Shown here: positions 29,892 through 35,778 of the stretch, piece after piece
Layout of the letters: each line of letters starts with the position of its first letter
Position numbering within the stretch: the stretch's first letter is position 1
IMG/VR virus record: IMGVR_UViG_3300028577_000004
Location: 1 to 36,457 of that record
Strand: one strand, 5' to 3'
Origin: a virus
Length of the DNA: 36,457 nt
Notes under the pieces: model-generated
Told to the model about the DNA's origin: nothing
What the model saw: the letters and a program-made list of their open reading frames with translations, nothing else
Database searches by the model: none
Made by a program: the position numbers and the translations under genes

Positions 29892-30521
29892 TTATACTTC
29901 TTCCCATACCGATTCATCAAGATACTGTTCCTCAAGTGGTGTGATAGTAGTAACGGCAATCTTATCGGCAAGCTTCTGGGCAATATCGGGCATTATCAAT
30001 CCCGCATGTTCATTTTTGCGACAGGTGCAATCTTTTGTGTGCGCTTGATTCAATATACTATCTCTATCGAAATCGCTTAACTTGGACCAAATTGGATTGC
30101 GATCAAACTTAGCACATCGTCTGGCAAGATCGGGATCGTCAATAGTACGTTGGTGAATGGCTTTCTCAAAGTTCAATGCAAATTCGTAGTCTGTTTCTAC
30201 GTGGGTAATGGTTGTTTGGTAGTATTTATCGTTATTGATAACACGAGCTCCGGGGATCCATTTTCCTCTTTCAACGTATTGAGTGAAGTTAGAAGGCTTT
30301 GGTTTCCCTTCAGATGTGGTTGCTTTTTGTGTATACGTTGCTTGCGGTTGTTTATAATTCCTGCAAATGGAAAGAAAGTATCCAAATTGATTGGATATAG
30401 ATTTCCCACCTAGCAGTTCTTGAGCCAATTTCTTATTAGCATGTTCAAGAATGTGCTTGGGAAATTCTGCTAGTTGAGTCAATTGTTCTTGAGTAAATGG
30501 AAATTGCTTCTGGTTATACAT
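29892..30521 (-). CDS. Hypothetical replication-region protein (209 aa)
   Basis: The 209-residue protein begins MYNQKQFPFTQEQLTQLAEF. It has a basic Gln/Thr-rich linker (QPQATYTQKATTSEGKPKPS), a segment RCAKFDRNPIWSKLSDFDRD and CTCRKNEHAG, a Cys/His patch. It lies directly downstream of the winged-helix replication gene, so a primosome or helicase-loader role is plausible by position. No AAA or Walker motif is present, and I do not assign one. Confidence 0.6.
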   Translation of the reverse strand: MYNQKQFPFTQEQLTQLAEFPKHILEHANKKLAQELLGGKSISNQFGYFLSICRNYKQPQATYTQKATTSEGKPKPSNFTQYVERGKWIPGARVINNDKYYQTTITHVETDYEFALNFEKAIHQRTIDDPDLARRCAKFDRNPIWSKLSDFDRDSILNQAHTKDCTCRKNEHAGLIMPDIAQKLADKIAVTTITPLEEQYLDESVWEEV

Positions 30522-30544
30522 CTCTCCCTTTCCCGTTTATGGGT

Positions 30545-31300
30545 TTATATTTCAAGTGAACGAAGGGGCGTTCCCCCAAAGTGAACGGTTATCGATTGGC
30601 CTATAGAGGAAAGCATCGTATCAAATTCTGCAAAGGTAAGTTGTTTGTTAATCTCGTTTGAAAAATCAATCGTCCTCGTCTCGGGTTGACATGGTCCTTG
30701 CTTTGCGACCCCACTCGCGCTGATGCTCTCGTGAGACGGGTCGCTGGACCACGCCAGAGGATCTTGATACTCGTGACGATGTTCTGACGATTTTAAAGAT
30801 CGAAAAGAACGAGGAAAATCACGCGAAAGAGAATCCACTATTATTCCATATTTCCTTTTAATTATTAAAGGTAGGTCAACTTCTGGAAATGAAGACTCAG
30901 AGCGGGGTTTAGAAAATAACGAAAAGAGAGGTAATTTGTACATGTTTTTAAGGAAAACTGACAACATATCTTGGACTTCAATTCTCCTAAAATCGGAAGA
31001 CAAATAGTAGGTATTGGGGGCATTCAAACGATCATTTATTTTAAATGTGTCCCATGAGCAAAAGCCAATATCCCTTAAAACGTTCAATGCTCTTTTAATA
31101 GTAGATGAACTTGAAAAGGTTCTTTCTGCTATTTGTCCGTGGGTATAAACAACTGAATCATTCGATTGGAATTGATACGATAGCCATGCAGCAACACGAA
31201 GAGCGCTTTCATTCAAGCAATGCAAGACTTCTCCCGGATTACACTCCTGGATAAAGGGTAGATTTTTGGTATTTTGTTGACTTTGTTGAGTTTGTAACAT
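30545..31300 (-). CDS. Winged-helix replication initiator candidate
   Basis: In this 251-residue protein, residues about 25-85 form a winged helix-turn-helix (VLHCLNESALRVAAWLSYQF, then HGQIAERTFSSSSTIKRALN and VLRDIGFCSWDT), typical of phage and plasmid replication initiators. The middle and C-terminus are unlike any family I know, and include the sequence SGVAKQGPCQPETRTIDFS. The corresponding DNA near 30700-30745 has a GCGACCC/GGGTCGC inverted repeat. It is the first gene of the leftward operon. Its leader has a promoter, a tandem 18-bp repeat and a possible countertranscript. Confidence 0.62.
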   Translation of the reverse strand: MLQTQQSQQNTKNLPFIQECNPGEVLHCLNESALRVAAWLSYQFQSNDSVVYTHGQIAERTFSSSSTIKRALNVLRDIGFCSWDTFKINDRLNAPNTYYLSSDFRRIEVQDMLSVFLKNMYKLPLFSLFSKPRSESSFPEVDLPLIIKRKYGIIVDSLSRDFPRSFRSLKSSEHRHEYQDPLAWSSDPSHESISASGVAKQGPCQPETRTIDFSNEINKQLTFAEFDTMLSSIGQSITVHFGGTPLRSLEI

Positions 31301-31305
31301 ATTAT
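31277..31305 (+). promoter_or_regulatory. Plus-strand promoter facing the replication gene leader
   Basis: TTGACT (31277-31282) and TATTAT (31300-31305) are spaced by 17 bases. Transcription would begin near 31312 and run right to the terminator at 31466-31500, antisense to the 5' leader and ribosome site of the replication gene. The region is AT-rich, so chance matches are possible. Confidence 0.5.
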
Positions 31306-31314
31306 TAAGGCATC

Positions 31315-31350
31315 CTTTTAGTATTTATCTTACTTTTAGTATTTATCTTA
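31315..31350. repeat. Tandem 18-bp repeat with operator-like dyad
   Basis: CTTTTAGTATTTATCTTA occurs twice without a gap (31315-31332 and 31333-31350). The second copy with the next bases forms TTAGTA-7-TACTAA, a dyad. It lies between the predicted start of the replication gene transcript and its ATG. It could bind a regulator, act as an iteron, or both. Confidence 0.65.
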
Positions 31351-31379
31351 CTAAGAAGTTAATTGAATACGCATTTCTT

Positions 31380-31408
31380 ATAATGGAATGCTTAGTTCAG
31401 TCTGTCAA
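31380..31408 (-). promoter_or_regulatory. Promoter of the replication gene
   Basis: On the minus strand TTGACA (31408-31403) and CATTAT (31385-31380) are separated by 17 bases. The predicted start near 31373 leaves a leader of about 73 nt that contains the tandem repeat. AAAAGGA lies upstream of the ATG at 31300. Confidence 0.6.
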
Positions 31409-31465
31409 TTAAGCCAATCCATGACGGCAAATCAATTCATGGCTTATCGACGGTTTAAATTTTAT

Positions 31466-31500
31466 GACTCTCCATGAACTAAAAGTGGAGAGTCTTTTTA
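31466..31500 (+). terminator. Rho-independent terminator in the divergent region
   Basis: GACTCTCC (31466-31473) and GGAGAGTC (31487-31494) form an 8-bp stem with a 13-base loop. It is followed on the plus strand by TTTTTATTT. No plus-strand protein gene precedes it, so it probably ends a short RNA. On the minus strand the T tract is poor. Confidence 0.75.
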
Positions 31501-31543
31501 TTTCAATAGCACGTAATATAAAGACATTTTCATTAATTGGCTA

Positions 31544-31675
31544 TCATTTTCTTTCTTTCAGCCATTCCGCTATAAACAACCCCAAAACAATAAACGTCAA
31601 TACAATTAATATCATCAGCGATATCATTATCATCTTAAAGAAAAAGTCCACCTCAGTGGATATTTGCGTGCTCAT
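31544..31675 (-). CDS. 43-residue membrane protein in the divergent region
   Basis: The ATG at 31675 has a CAGGAGA ribosome site six bases upstream. The product MSTQISTEVDFFFKMIMISL continues as a hydrophobic span MILIVLTFIVLGLFIAEW and ends LKERK, a single-pass helix with a basic end. It lies alone between the leftward and rightward operons. Size, anchor and charge fit a small holin-like or regulatory membrane peptide. The function is unknown. Confidence 0.62.
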   Translation of the reverse strand: MSTQISTEVDFFFKMIMISLMILIVLTFIVLGLFIAEWLKERK

Positions 31676-31704
31676 ATGTTCTCCTGTTCTTATATAGCAT
31701 TATC

Positions 31705-31732
31705 TTGACATTGATCTACTATCGTGTAATAT
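31705..31732 (+). promoter_or_regulatory. Promoter of the rightward operon
   Basis: TTGACA (31705-31710) and TAATAT (31727-31732) are separated by 16 bases, leading to the first rightward ATG at 31777. It is a near-consensus site and probably drives the recombination operon up to the terminator at 35143-35192. Confidence 0.7.
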
Positions 31733-31776
31733 TATGACAGTATATGTAAGATGAATTAATAAAGCAACTGAAAGAT

Positions 31777-31977
31777 ATGATGAACAAACCAACATTTGAT
31801 GGATTGCAAGGTAATTTAATGGAAATATATCAGGCTCGTAAAGAATGGTTAGATCGTATTGAAAAGCTTCACCAGGCTATCAAAGATGATCCGTACCATG
31901 CAAAGTATCGTGACTGCGAAGAAGACAATCAACATCCATTTTGGGAACCAAAGTTAAACTACAAAGGAAACAAATGA
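31777..31977 (+). CDS. Hypothetical protein (66 aa), first gene of rightward operon
   Basis: The 66 residues, beginning MMNKPTFDGLQGNLMEIYQA, are helical, acidic and soluble, with KEWLDRIEKLHQAIKDDPYH in the middle. It is 45 bases from the predicted promoter. The stop overlaps the next ATG (ATGA at 31974-31977). No family is recognised. Confidence 0.65.
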   Translation: MMNKPTFDGLQGNLMEIYQARKEWLDRIEKLHQAIKDDPYHAKYRDCEEDNQHPFWEPKLNYKGNK

Positions 31978-32270
31978 AAAGACTCGTACTGCTCAACGCC
32001 TTGCTTGGAACGATTTCCATAAACGCATCCGCACCACAAGAACAAACAATCATTTCTATGCTTGAAGCGTTACATATCAACTCGCCAATCGAAAATTCCC
32101 ATATACCCTATCAAATGCCACATCAAATGCCGCCAACTCCTAAAAGATGTTGCCGCCGATTAGATTTCGGTACTCGCGATACAGATGGAAAGCATCCAAA
32201 GAAGATAGAGTCAGCAAAGATCTTTATAATAAAGAAACCGCTCGTGAATAATTATATAGCAAAGAAATAA
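31974..32270 (+). CDS. Secreted small protein with signal peptide
   Basis: The ATG at 31974 is preferred over the ATG at 31941 because AAAGGA precedes it and it overlaps the previous stop. The product starts MKRLVLLNALLGTISINASA, a classic cleavable signal peptide (probable cut after ASA). A Pro/Met/His stretch (PYQMPHQMPPTPKRCCRR) and a basic C-terminus follow. The mature protein of about 78 residues would be exported. Its presence in an early recombination operon is odd. It could alter the envelope or exclude other phages. Confidence 0.65.
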   Translation: MKRLVLLNALLGTISINASAPQEQTIISMLEALHINSPIENSHIPYQMPHQMPPTPKRCCRRLDFGTRDTDGKHPKKIESAKIFIIKKPLVNNYIAKK

Positions 32271-32279
32271 GAGGAACTA

Positions 32280-32546
32280 ATGAATATTGAGTTGATGGAA
32301 GAAATAAGTAAATCCAAAAAGAGATCCGGAAGATCGATCTCATGGCTTATGAATGAACTAGAAATAACCATAGAAGCAGAACTTCAAGGCTTCTTGGCTA
32401 AATATACCAAGATCAAAAAAGATAATGGTAGCTATGGTCCTTTATATCAAACTGCTGTTCGATTAGTGCCAGCGTATGATCTTCTTAAAGTACGTAACCC
32501 CGAGCTAGCCAGAGCTCTTGAAACCATATTCGATATGAAGAAATAA
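32280..32546 (+). CDS. Hypothetical protein (88 aa)
   Basis: The 88-residue protein begins MNIELMEEISKSKKRSGRSI and continues with helical charged segments (LMNELEITIEAELQGFLAKY) and ARALETIFDMKK at its end. It has an AGAGGAAC ribosome site. Nothing enzymatic is visible. It is in the rightward operon between the secreted protein and the 112-residue protein. Confidence 0.62.
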   Translation: MNIELMEEISKSKKRSGRSISWLMNELEITIEAELQGFLAKYTKIKKDNGSYGPLYQTAVRLVPAYDLLKVRNPELARALETIFDMKK

Positions 32547-32547
32547 C

Positions 32548-32886
32548 ATGCAAGAAGTATATACCGCACTAAGAAATACAGAGTTAGATAAAATTGGAGA
32601 TGAAATATATAAAGCAAACAATTATGTTGAGCGACATAAAAATAAAATAAATTGCTTTATATATGAAATATTAACGGAAGATAATAAAACATATTTCTTC
32701 AGATGTGGATATATGTATCCACAAACAAAATCTGGATATCGGATAATATATGAATGTTATGACAATATTAATAATAAATTCATTGAATCAACATCATTTG
32801 GGCAAGCTAAAGCCGATATTCGCATGAAATTCCATCCTTATCTCTATTCTTTTATCGAATCAATCTCATTAAAAATTAAAGGATAA
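32548..32886 (+). CDS. Hypothetical protein (112 aa)
   Basis: The 112-residue protein is rich in Tyr, Asn, Ile and Lys. It has an amphipathic N-terminus (LRNTELDKIGDEIYKANNYV), a beta-like core (FIYEILTEDNKTYFFRCGYM) and FHPYLYSFIESISLKIKG at the end. It starts one base after the preceding stop. The lower GC of this stretch compared with its neighbours suggests a separate origin. The function is unknown. Confidence 0.62.
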   Translation: MQEVYTALRNTELDKIGDEIYKANNYVERHKNKINCFIYEILTEDNKTYFFRCGYMYPQTKSGYRIIYECYDNINNKFIESTSFGQAKADIRMKFHPYLYSFIESISLKIKG

Positions 32887-32890
32887 ATAA

Positions 32891-33061
32891 ATGTATTTCC
32901 ATAAATTTCCAGATAAATTCCCCGAACAAGGTGATTGTATTTTAGTGATATATTCTGACTATAATAATGAGTTCAAAATAATGAAATGCTTTTATGATAG
33001 TAAATTAACATATATACCAGGAATTCAAGATATTTATTGGACTATGTATCCAAAAAATTAA
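32891..33061 (+). CDS. Small hypothetical protein (56 aa)
   Basis: The 56 residues read MYFHKFPDKFPEQGDCILVI, then SDYNNEFKIMKCFYDSKLTY, and finish IYWTMYPKN. It is in the same AT-rich style as the preceding gene and starts four bases after it, with AAAGGATAAATAA before the ATG. The pattern of a P.(Q/E)G..(I/V)L(V/A) strand and a closing W resembles DUF551-like small beta proteins. This is only a visual similarity. Confidence 0.6.
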   Translation: MYFHKFPDKFPEQGDCILVIYSDYNNEFKIMKCFYDSKLTYIPGIQDIYWTMYPKN

Positions 33062-33105
33062 AGTCAATACTTTAGATTATCCTCAAGGATATAGAAAGGA
33101 ATAGC

Positions 33106-33744
33106 ATGCTACCACTCCAATTAAATGAAATAGTTAAGCTAGAAACCAATGTGGCATCAGCTTTACATAAAGCTCAATCAGAAATGGATGCTGCACATGA
33201 AGGCGGTTACAATCCGCACTTTAAGTCCAACTTCTGCAGATTAACCGATCTTATTAATGCGAGCAGACCATCTCTAACGAAGTACGGGCTGTCTGTTAGT
33301 CAGTATCCAGATTCCGACGCAGACGCAACGTATTTAGTCACCGTGTTGATGCACTCATCAGGTGATAAAATAACGTCTCGAGTCAAAATGGTGCTCGATA
33401 AGCCCAGTGATATACAATCCTTTGGCAAAGTGATGACATATTTGAAGCGCTATGCATATGCCGCTATTGTGGGAATCGCTACCGCTGATGAACAAGAAGA
33501 TGATGATGGTAATTCTATTTCAGTTCGTGACGAATCCTCACGACCTTCTGGCAACGTGGGACAAAATGTCACGACTCCTGGTTCAAATTGCATCTCGGAT
33601 AAACAACTTGCTATGCTTAAAGCCATCCTCAAAGGCGATAGCGACCGAGAAGCAAAGATCTGCGCTCATTACAAGATAAGTGATTTGTCACAGTTGTCAT
33701 GGAAGCATATGCAGGAAGTAGTCAATAAACTTAAAGGAGCATAA
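33106..33744 (+). CDS. ERF-family single-strand annealing protein, copy 1
   Basis: This 212-residue protein has typical ERF features: an N-terminal helix with ALHKAQSEMDAAHEGGYNPH and FKSNFCRLTDLINASRPSLT, LTKYGLSVSQYP, a central beta part with TVLMHSSGDKITSR, and FGKVMTYLKRYAYAAIVGIA followed by an acidic run EQEDDD. ERF proteins anneal complementary single strands in phage recombination and can circularise permuted genomes. A Ser/Gly-rich linker leads to a C-terminal tail domain (SDKQLAMLKAILKGDSDREA). The downstream gene overlaps as TAATG. Confidence 0.88.
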   Translation: MLPLQLNEIVKLETNVASALHKAQSEMDAAHEGGYNPHFKSNFCRLTDLINASRPSLTKYGLSVSQYPDSDADATYLVTVLMHSSGDKITSRVKMVLDKPSDIQSFGKVMTYLKRYAYAAIVGIATADEQEDDDGNSISVRDESSRPSGNVGQNVTTPGSNCISDKQLAMLKAILKGDSDREAKICAHYKISDLSQLSWKHMQEVVNKLKGA

Positions 33745-33953
33745 TGATTAAATGGCTATTTTTAGGGCGTAGTCCAGATGAATGGAAAAGCGAAACTCTT
33801 GAACGATTGTCTAACAAGCACTTAATTTCTATTATGCAGAGCGGTAAAATGAGCATGCGCTCAGGAAGTACCGCTGCCACAATAGTTCTAGAACGGCTAG
33901 AAGAAAGAATAAAAAAATTAGAAGAAGAATTTATGCTGCGGAAAGAAAAATGA
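33744..33953 (+). CDS. Hypothetical helical protein (69 aa)
   Basis: The 69 residues begin MIKWLFLGRSPDEWKSETLE and end in a strongly charged coiled coil (LERLEERIKKLEEEFMLRKE). It is coupled by TAATG to the first ERF gene and overlaps the next gene by four bases (ATGA). It may be a partner or regulator of the annealing proteins. No family is recognised. Confidence 0.62.
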   Translation: MIKWLFLGRSPDEWKSETLERLSNKHLISIMQSGKMSMRSGSTAATIVLERLEERIKKLEEEFMLRKEK

Positions 33954-34126
33954 AAAAAGTTACTATCTATCTTGTTGATGGTTCAACAATTTCTACTAAT
34001 GTTGAAAAATGGGATAGAAGTACAACGATTGACTCATTTAAAGGAGTTTATACATGGGGGTATGATAATGACTATATTATTGTCAATGGTGATCATATAG
34101 TAAAAATTCATGTAGAAGATATGTAG
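33950..34126 (+). CDS. Small hypothetical protein (58 aa)
   Basis: The ATG at 33950 overlaps the previous stop. The 58 residues, MKKVTIYLVDGSTISTNVEK then WDRSTTIDSFKGVYTWGYDN, are mostly beta-strand by appearance, with no Cys. The operon layout supports it. A similar AAAGGAG site follows for the second ERF gene. The function is unknown. Confidence 0.58.
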   Translation: MKKVTIYLVDGSTISTNVEKWDRSTTIDSFKGVYTWGYDNDYIIVNGDHIVKIHVEDM

Positions 34127-34141
34127 TTATAAAGGAGCATA

Positions 34142-34915
34142 ATGAACGGAATAGAAATCGCCGAAATCATAGGCAAGATCAATGATCTGTATACGATGAT
34201 TGATGATAGATTTAATAACTTGCGCAAGAAAGAAGATAAACCATCGCGTGATCTGCTTTATGAGGCGTTGGCAAAAGCAAAACTTGAGTATCGTACTGTC
34301 AGATTTAATAGAACGAACAGCTTCAACAAAGCAGTGTATGCAGACTTAGAAATGATCCAACGATCAACCAACACAGCGTTGTCCAATAATGGATTATCCT
34401 TTATTCAGATGCCTGTGGATGTTGATGGGACTACGTATCTTGATTCAATATTGACCCATGCCAGCGGCCAAGAATTGTCATGTCGCAATCGATTAATCAT
34501 TCCAGGATATACCGGGGCCAAATCGGATAATCAACGTTTTGGGGAAAGTTTGGCATATCTTAAGCGACAAGTCGCACAATGTATGCTGGGTGTTGTGGCA
34601 TGTCATGATGAAGAAGATAATGATGATGCTGATGTAGCAGAATCCACCTGGAACGCGCAAACGCGTAAAGCAATGGCAGGAGACGAAGCTAACGCCACTG
34701 TTGATCAAGGGGTCTTGACTGAAAAGATAACCAAAGATCAACTGGAAGAGTTATATTACGAGTTAGAGCAGTATCCCAAGATGACCGAAGCTTTGCTACG
34801 CGGATTGCAAATATCAAAACTTGCCGATATGCCAAAAGCTAAGTACGCTTCAGAGATGCAACGTATTCGTAAGAACAAGATTGCTTTAGAGAGTCAGCCT
34901 AAAAAGGAGTGGTAA
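34142..34915 (+). CDS. ERF-family single-strand annealing protein, copy 2
   Basis: The 257-residue protein repeats the ERF pattern: RDLLYEALAKAKLEYRTVRF, DLEMIQRSTNTALSNNGLSF, ILTHASGQELSCRNRL, and FGESLAYLKRQVAQCMLGVV followed by DEEDNDDADV. The order and spacing match copy 1, so both descend from a duplication or separate acquisition. It has an extra N-terminal helix (about residues 1-30) and a longer, acidic tail domain. It overlaps the next gene as TAATG. Confidence 0.82.
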   Translation: MNGIEIAEIIGKINDLYTMIDDRFNNLRKKEDKPSRDLLYEALAKAKLEYRTVRFNRTNSFNKAVYADLEMIQRSTNTALSNNGLSFIQMPVDVDGTTYLDSILTHASGQELSCRNRLIIPGYTGAKSDNQRFGESLAYLKRQVAQCMLGVVACHDEEDNDDADVAESTWNAQTRKAMAGDEANATVDQGVLTEKITKDQLEELYYELEQYPKMTEALLRGLQISKLADMPKAKYASEMQRIRKNKIALESQPKKEW

Positions 34916-35124
34916 TGGTTAAAAATATGATCACGCTTCCAACCCACTTGGATCATGAGCCATATTTAACCGAATGGCATGCAGATGTTGAACCTAAGAT
35001 GCAAGTGTGGATTCAATGCAGCAAGGATCAAGAAAATCCACGCTGGGTCCGTTTAGGGGAATTATTCGAACATGCAGTACTTACCGATAAAAGATCTTTG
35101 TCCATAAAAGACTGGATCGATTAA
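34915..35124 (+). CDS. Hypothetical protein (69 aa)
   Basis: The ATG at 34915 has AAGGAG upstream and overlaps the ERF stop. It is preferred to the GTG at 34909. The 69 residues include MITLPTHLDHEPYLTEWHAD and WIQCSKDQENPRWVRLGELF. It is soluble, His/Trp-rich and acidic. It is the last gene of the rightward operon, before a strong terminator. No family is recognised. Confidence 0.62.
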   Translation: MVKNMITLPTHLDHEPYLTEWHADVEPKMQVWIQCSKDQENPRWVRLGELFEHAVLTDKRSLSIKDWID

Positions 35125-35142
35125 ATAGAATTATAAAACTTG

Positions 35143-35192
35143 TAATCCCGGGCACATCAGCAATGAGTAGTTCCGGGATTATATATTTTTTT
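35143..35192 (+). terminator. Terminator of the rightward operon (possibly bidirectional)
   Basis: TAATCCCGG (35143-35151) pairs with CCGGGATTA (35173-35181), followed on the plus strand by TATATTTTTTTT. It also overlaps the end of the convergent regulator gene, so it probably serves both directions. Confidence 0.82.
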
Positions 35193-35388
35193 CAAGCCAT
35201 TCTTTGATACGAAACAAATTAGTAGACGATACAGAATCTCCCAATAAAAAGACCCGTAATGTTGAATAGGGCATTTCCATCTTCTTACTTAAATCCATAA
35301 TGGTATATTCTCTCGACTGATAAATGGACATTAAAGATTCCCTGAGTAATTCTTCTCTGTTTTTCAACTCCCGCAAATTACGTACCAT
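35179..35388 (-). CDS. Small helix-turn-helix regulator
   Basis: This 69-residue protein has a helix-turn-helix in its centre: YTIMDLSKKMEMPYSTLRVF, then LLGDSVSSTNLFRIKEWLEK. The helical N-terminus (NLRELKNREELLRESLMSIY) could mediate dimer formation. Small proteins of this kind act as repressors. It faces the end of the rightward operon and has its own upstream region with a repeated 13-bp element (35439-35480) that could be its operator. AAAGAGAGCT precedes the ATG. Confidence 0.78.
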   Translation of the reverse strand: MVRNLRELKNREELLRESLMSIYQSREYTIMDLSKKMEMPYSTLRVFLLGDSVSSTNLFRIKEWLEKNI

Positions 35389-35438
35389 AGCTCTCTTTCT
35401 TTAAAATGGGTTCAGGCATACTTTATCGAAAAAAGCAA

Positions 35439-35480
35439 GTTTGTCTATAAAATATTGACTTTAACGGGTTTGTAGATAAA
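35439..35480. promoter_or_regulatory. Two 13-bp repeats, probable operator sites
   Basis: GTTTGTCTATAAA (35439-35451) and GTTTGTAGATAAA (35468-35480) agree at 11 of 13 positions, with centres 29 bases apart, close to three DNA turns. They lie 50-90 bases upstream of the regulator gene and surround a TTGACT at 35456-35461. Confidence 0.45.
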
Positions 35481-35535
35481 TTGAATAATGTCGAGTTTTT
35501 ATACGTAAGCAGATAATAACCCACTTTGAAAGACA

Positions 35536-35625
35536 CTAGTATGGGGCCATTGTACTTTTTGATGGTAATGCTATTTCATTCAGTAATGATTTGCATCTTG
35601 ATAGTAAAAATAATACGAGAATCAT
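35536..35625 (-). CDS. Possible 29-residue micro-gene
   Basis: The ATG at 35625 has AAGGAG at ideal spacing. The ribosome site lies in a tandem 14-bp repeat (CATAACTTCTCCTT twice, 35623-35650), so a second site-ATG sits just upstream but runs into a stop within six codons. The product MILVLFLLSRCKSLLNEIAL then PSKSTMAPY has a short hydrophobic start. It fills part of the 390-base gap between the regulator and the fibre gene. Low certainty. Confidence 0.3.
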   Translation of the reverse strand: MILVLFLLSRCKSLLNEIALPSKSTMAPY

Positions 35626-35659
35626 AACTTCTCCTTCATAACTTCTCCTTCATAGGGTA

Positions 35660-35700
35660 AACCCAGGACTCACTGCTAAAAAAACAGTCCTGGGTTTTAT
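35660..35700 (+). terminator. Terminator-like hairpin between regulator and fibre gene
   Basis: CCCAGGACT (35662-35670) and AGTCCTGGG (35686-35694) form a 9-bp stem. It is followed on the plus strand by TTTTATTA and on the minus strand by TTTACC. It may end the fibre transcript or shield the fibre genes from rightward transcripts. The stretch 35389-35659 otherwise holds only the operator repeats and the micro-gene candidate. Confidence 0.75.
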
Positions 35701-35778
35701 TATGCGGATCTTTTTGAAATGAAATTCCCCCACACGTGGAGTGCATGCAGGGGACCGAAAGATGGTAATGAAGCCGAA

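Larger units (their letters stand above)
31312..31500 (+). ncRNA. Candidate countertranscript RNA (about 185 nt)
   Basis: The segment between the promoter at 31277-31305 and the terminator at 31466-31500 contains no good ORF on the plus strand. It contains the tandem 18-bp repeat, and an inverted repeat AAGCCA..CCATGA / TCATGGCTT (31411-31445, with a bulge) that could form a stem-loop. About 60 nt of it would be complementary to the replication gene leader (from the minus promoter start near 31373 to its ribosome site). This is the arrangement of plasmid-type antisense control, but it rests on motif reading only. Confidence 0.4.

Noticed and set aside
29619-30080. 153-residue plus-strand frame opposite RusA and its upstream neighbour
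   Set aside because: It crosses two well-supported minus-strand genes and their spacer and lacks a start signal.
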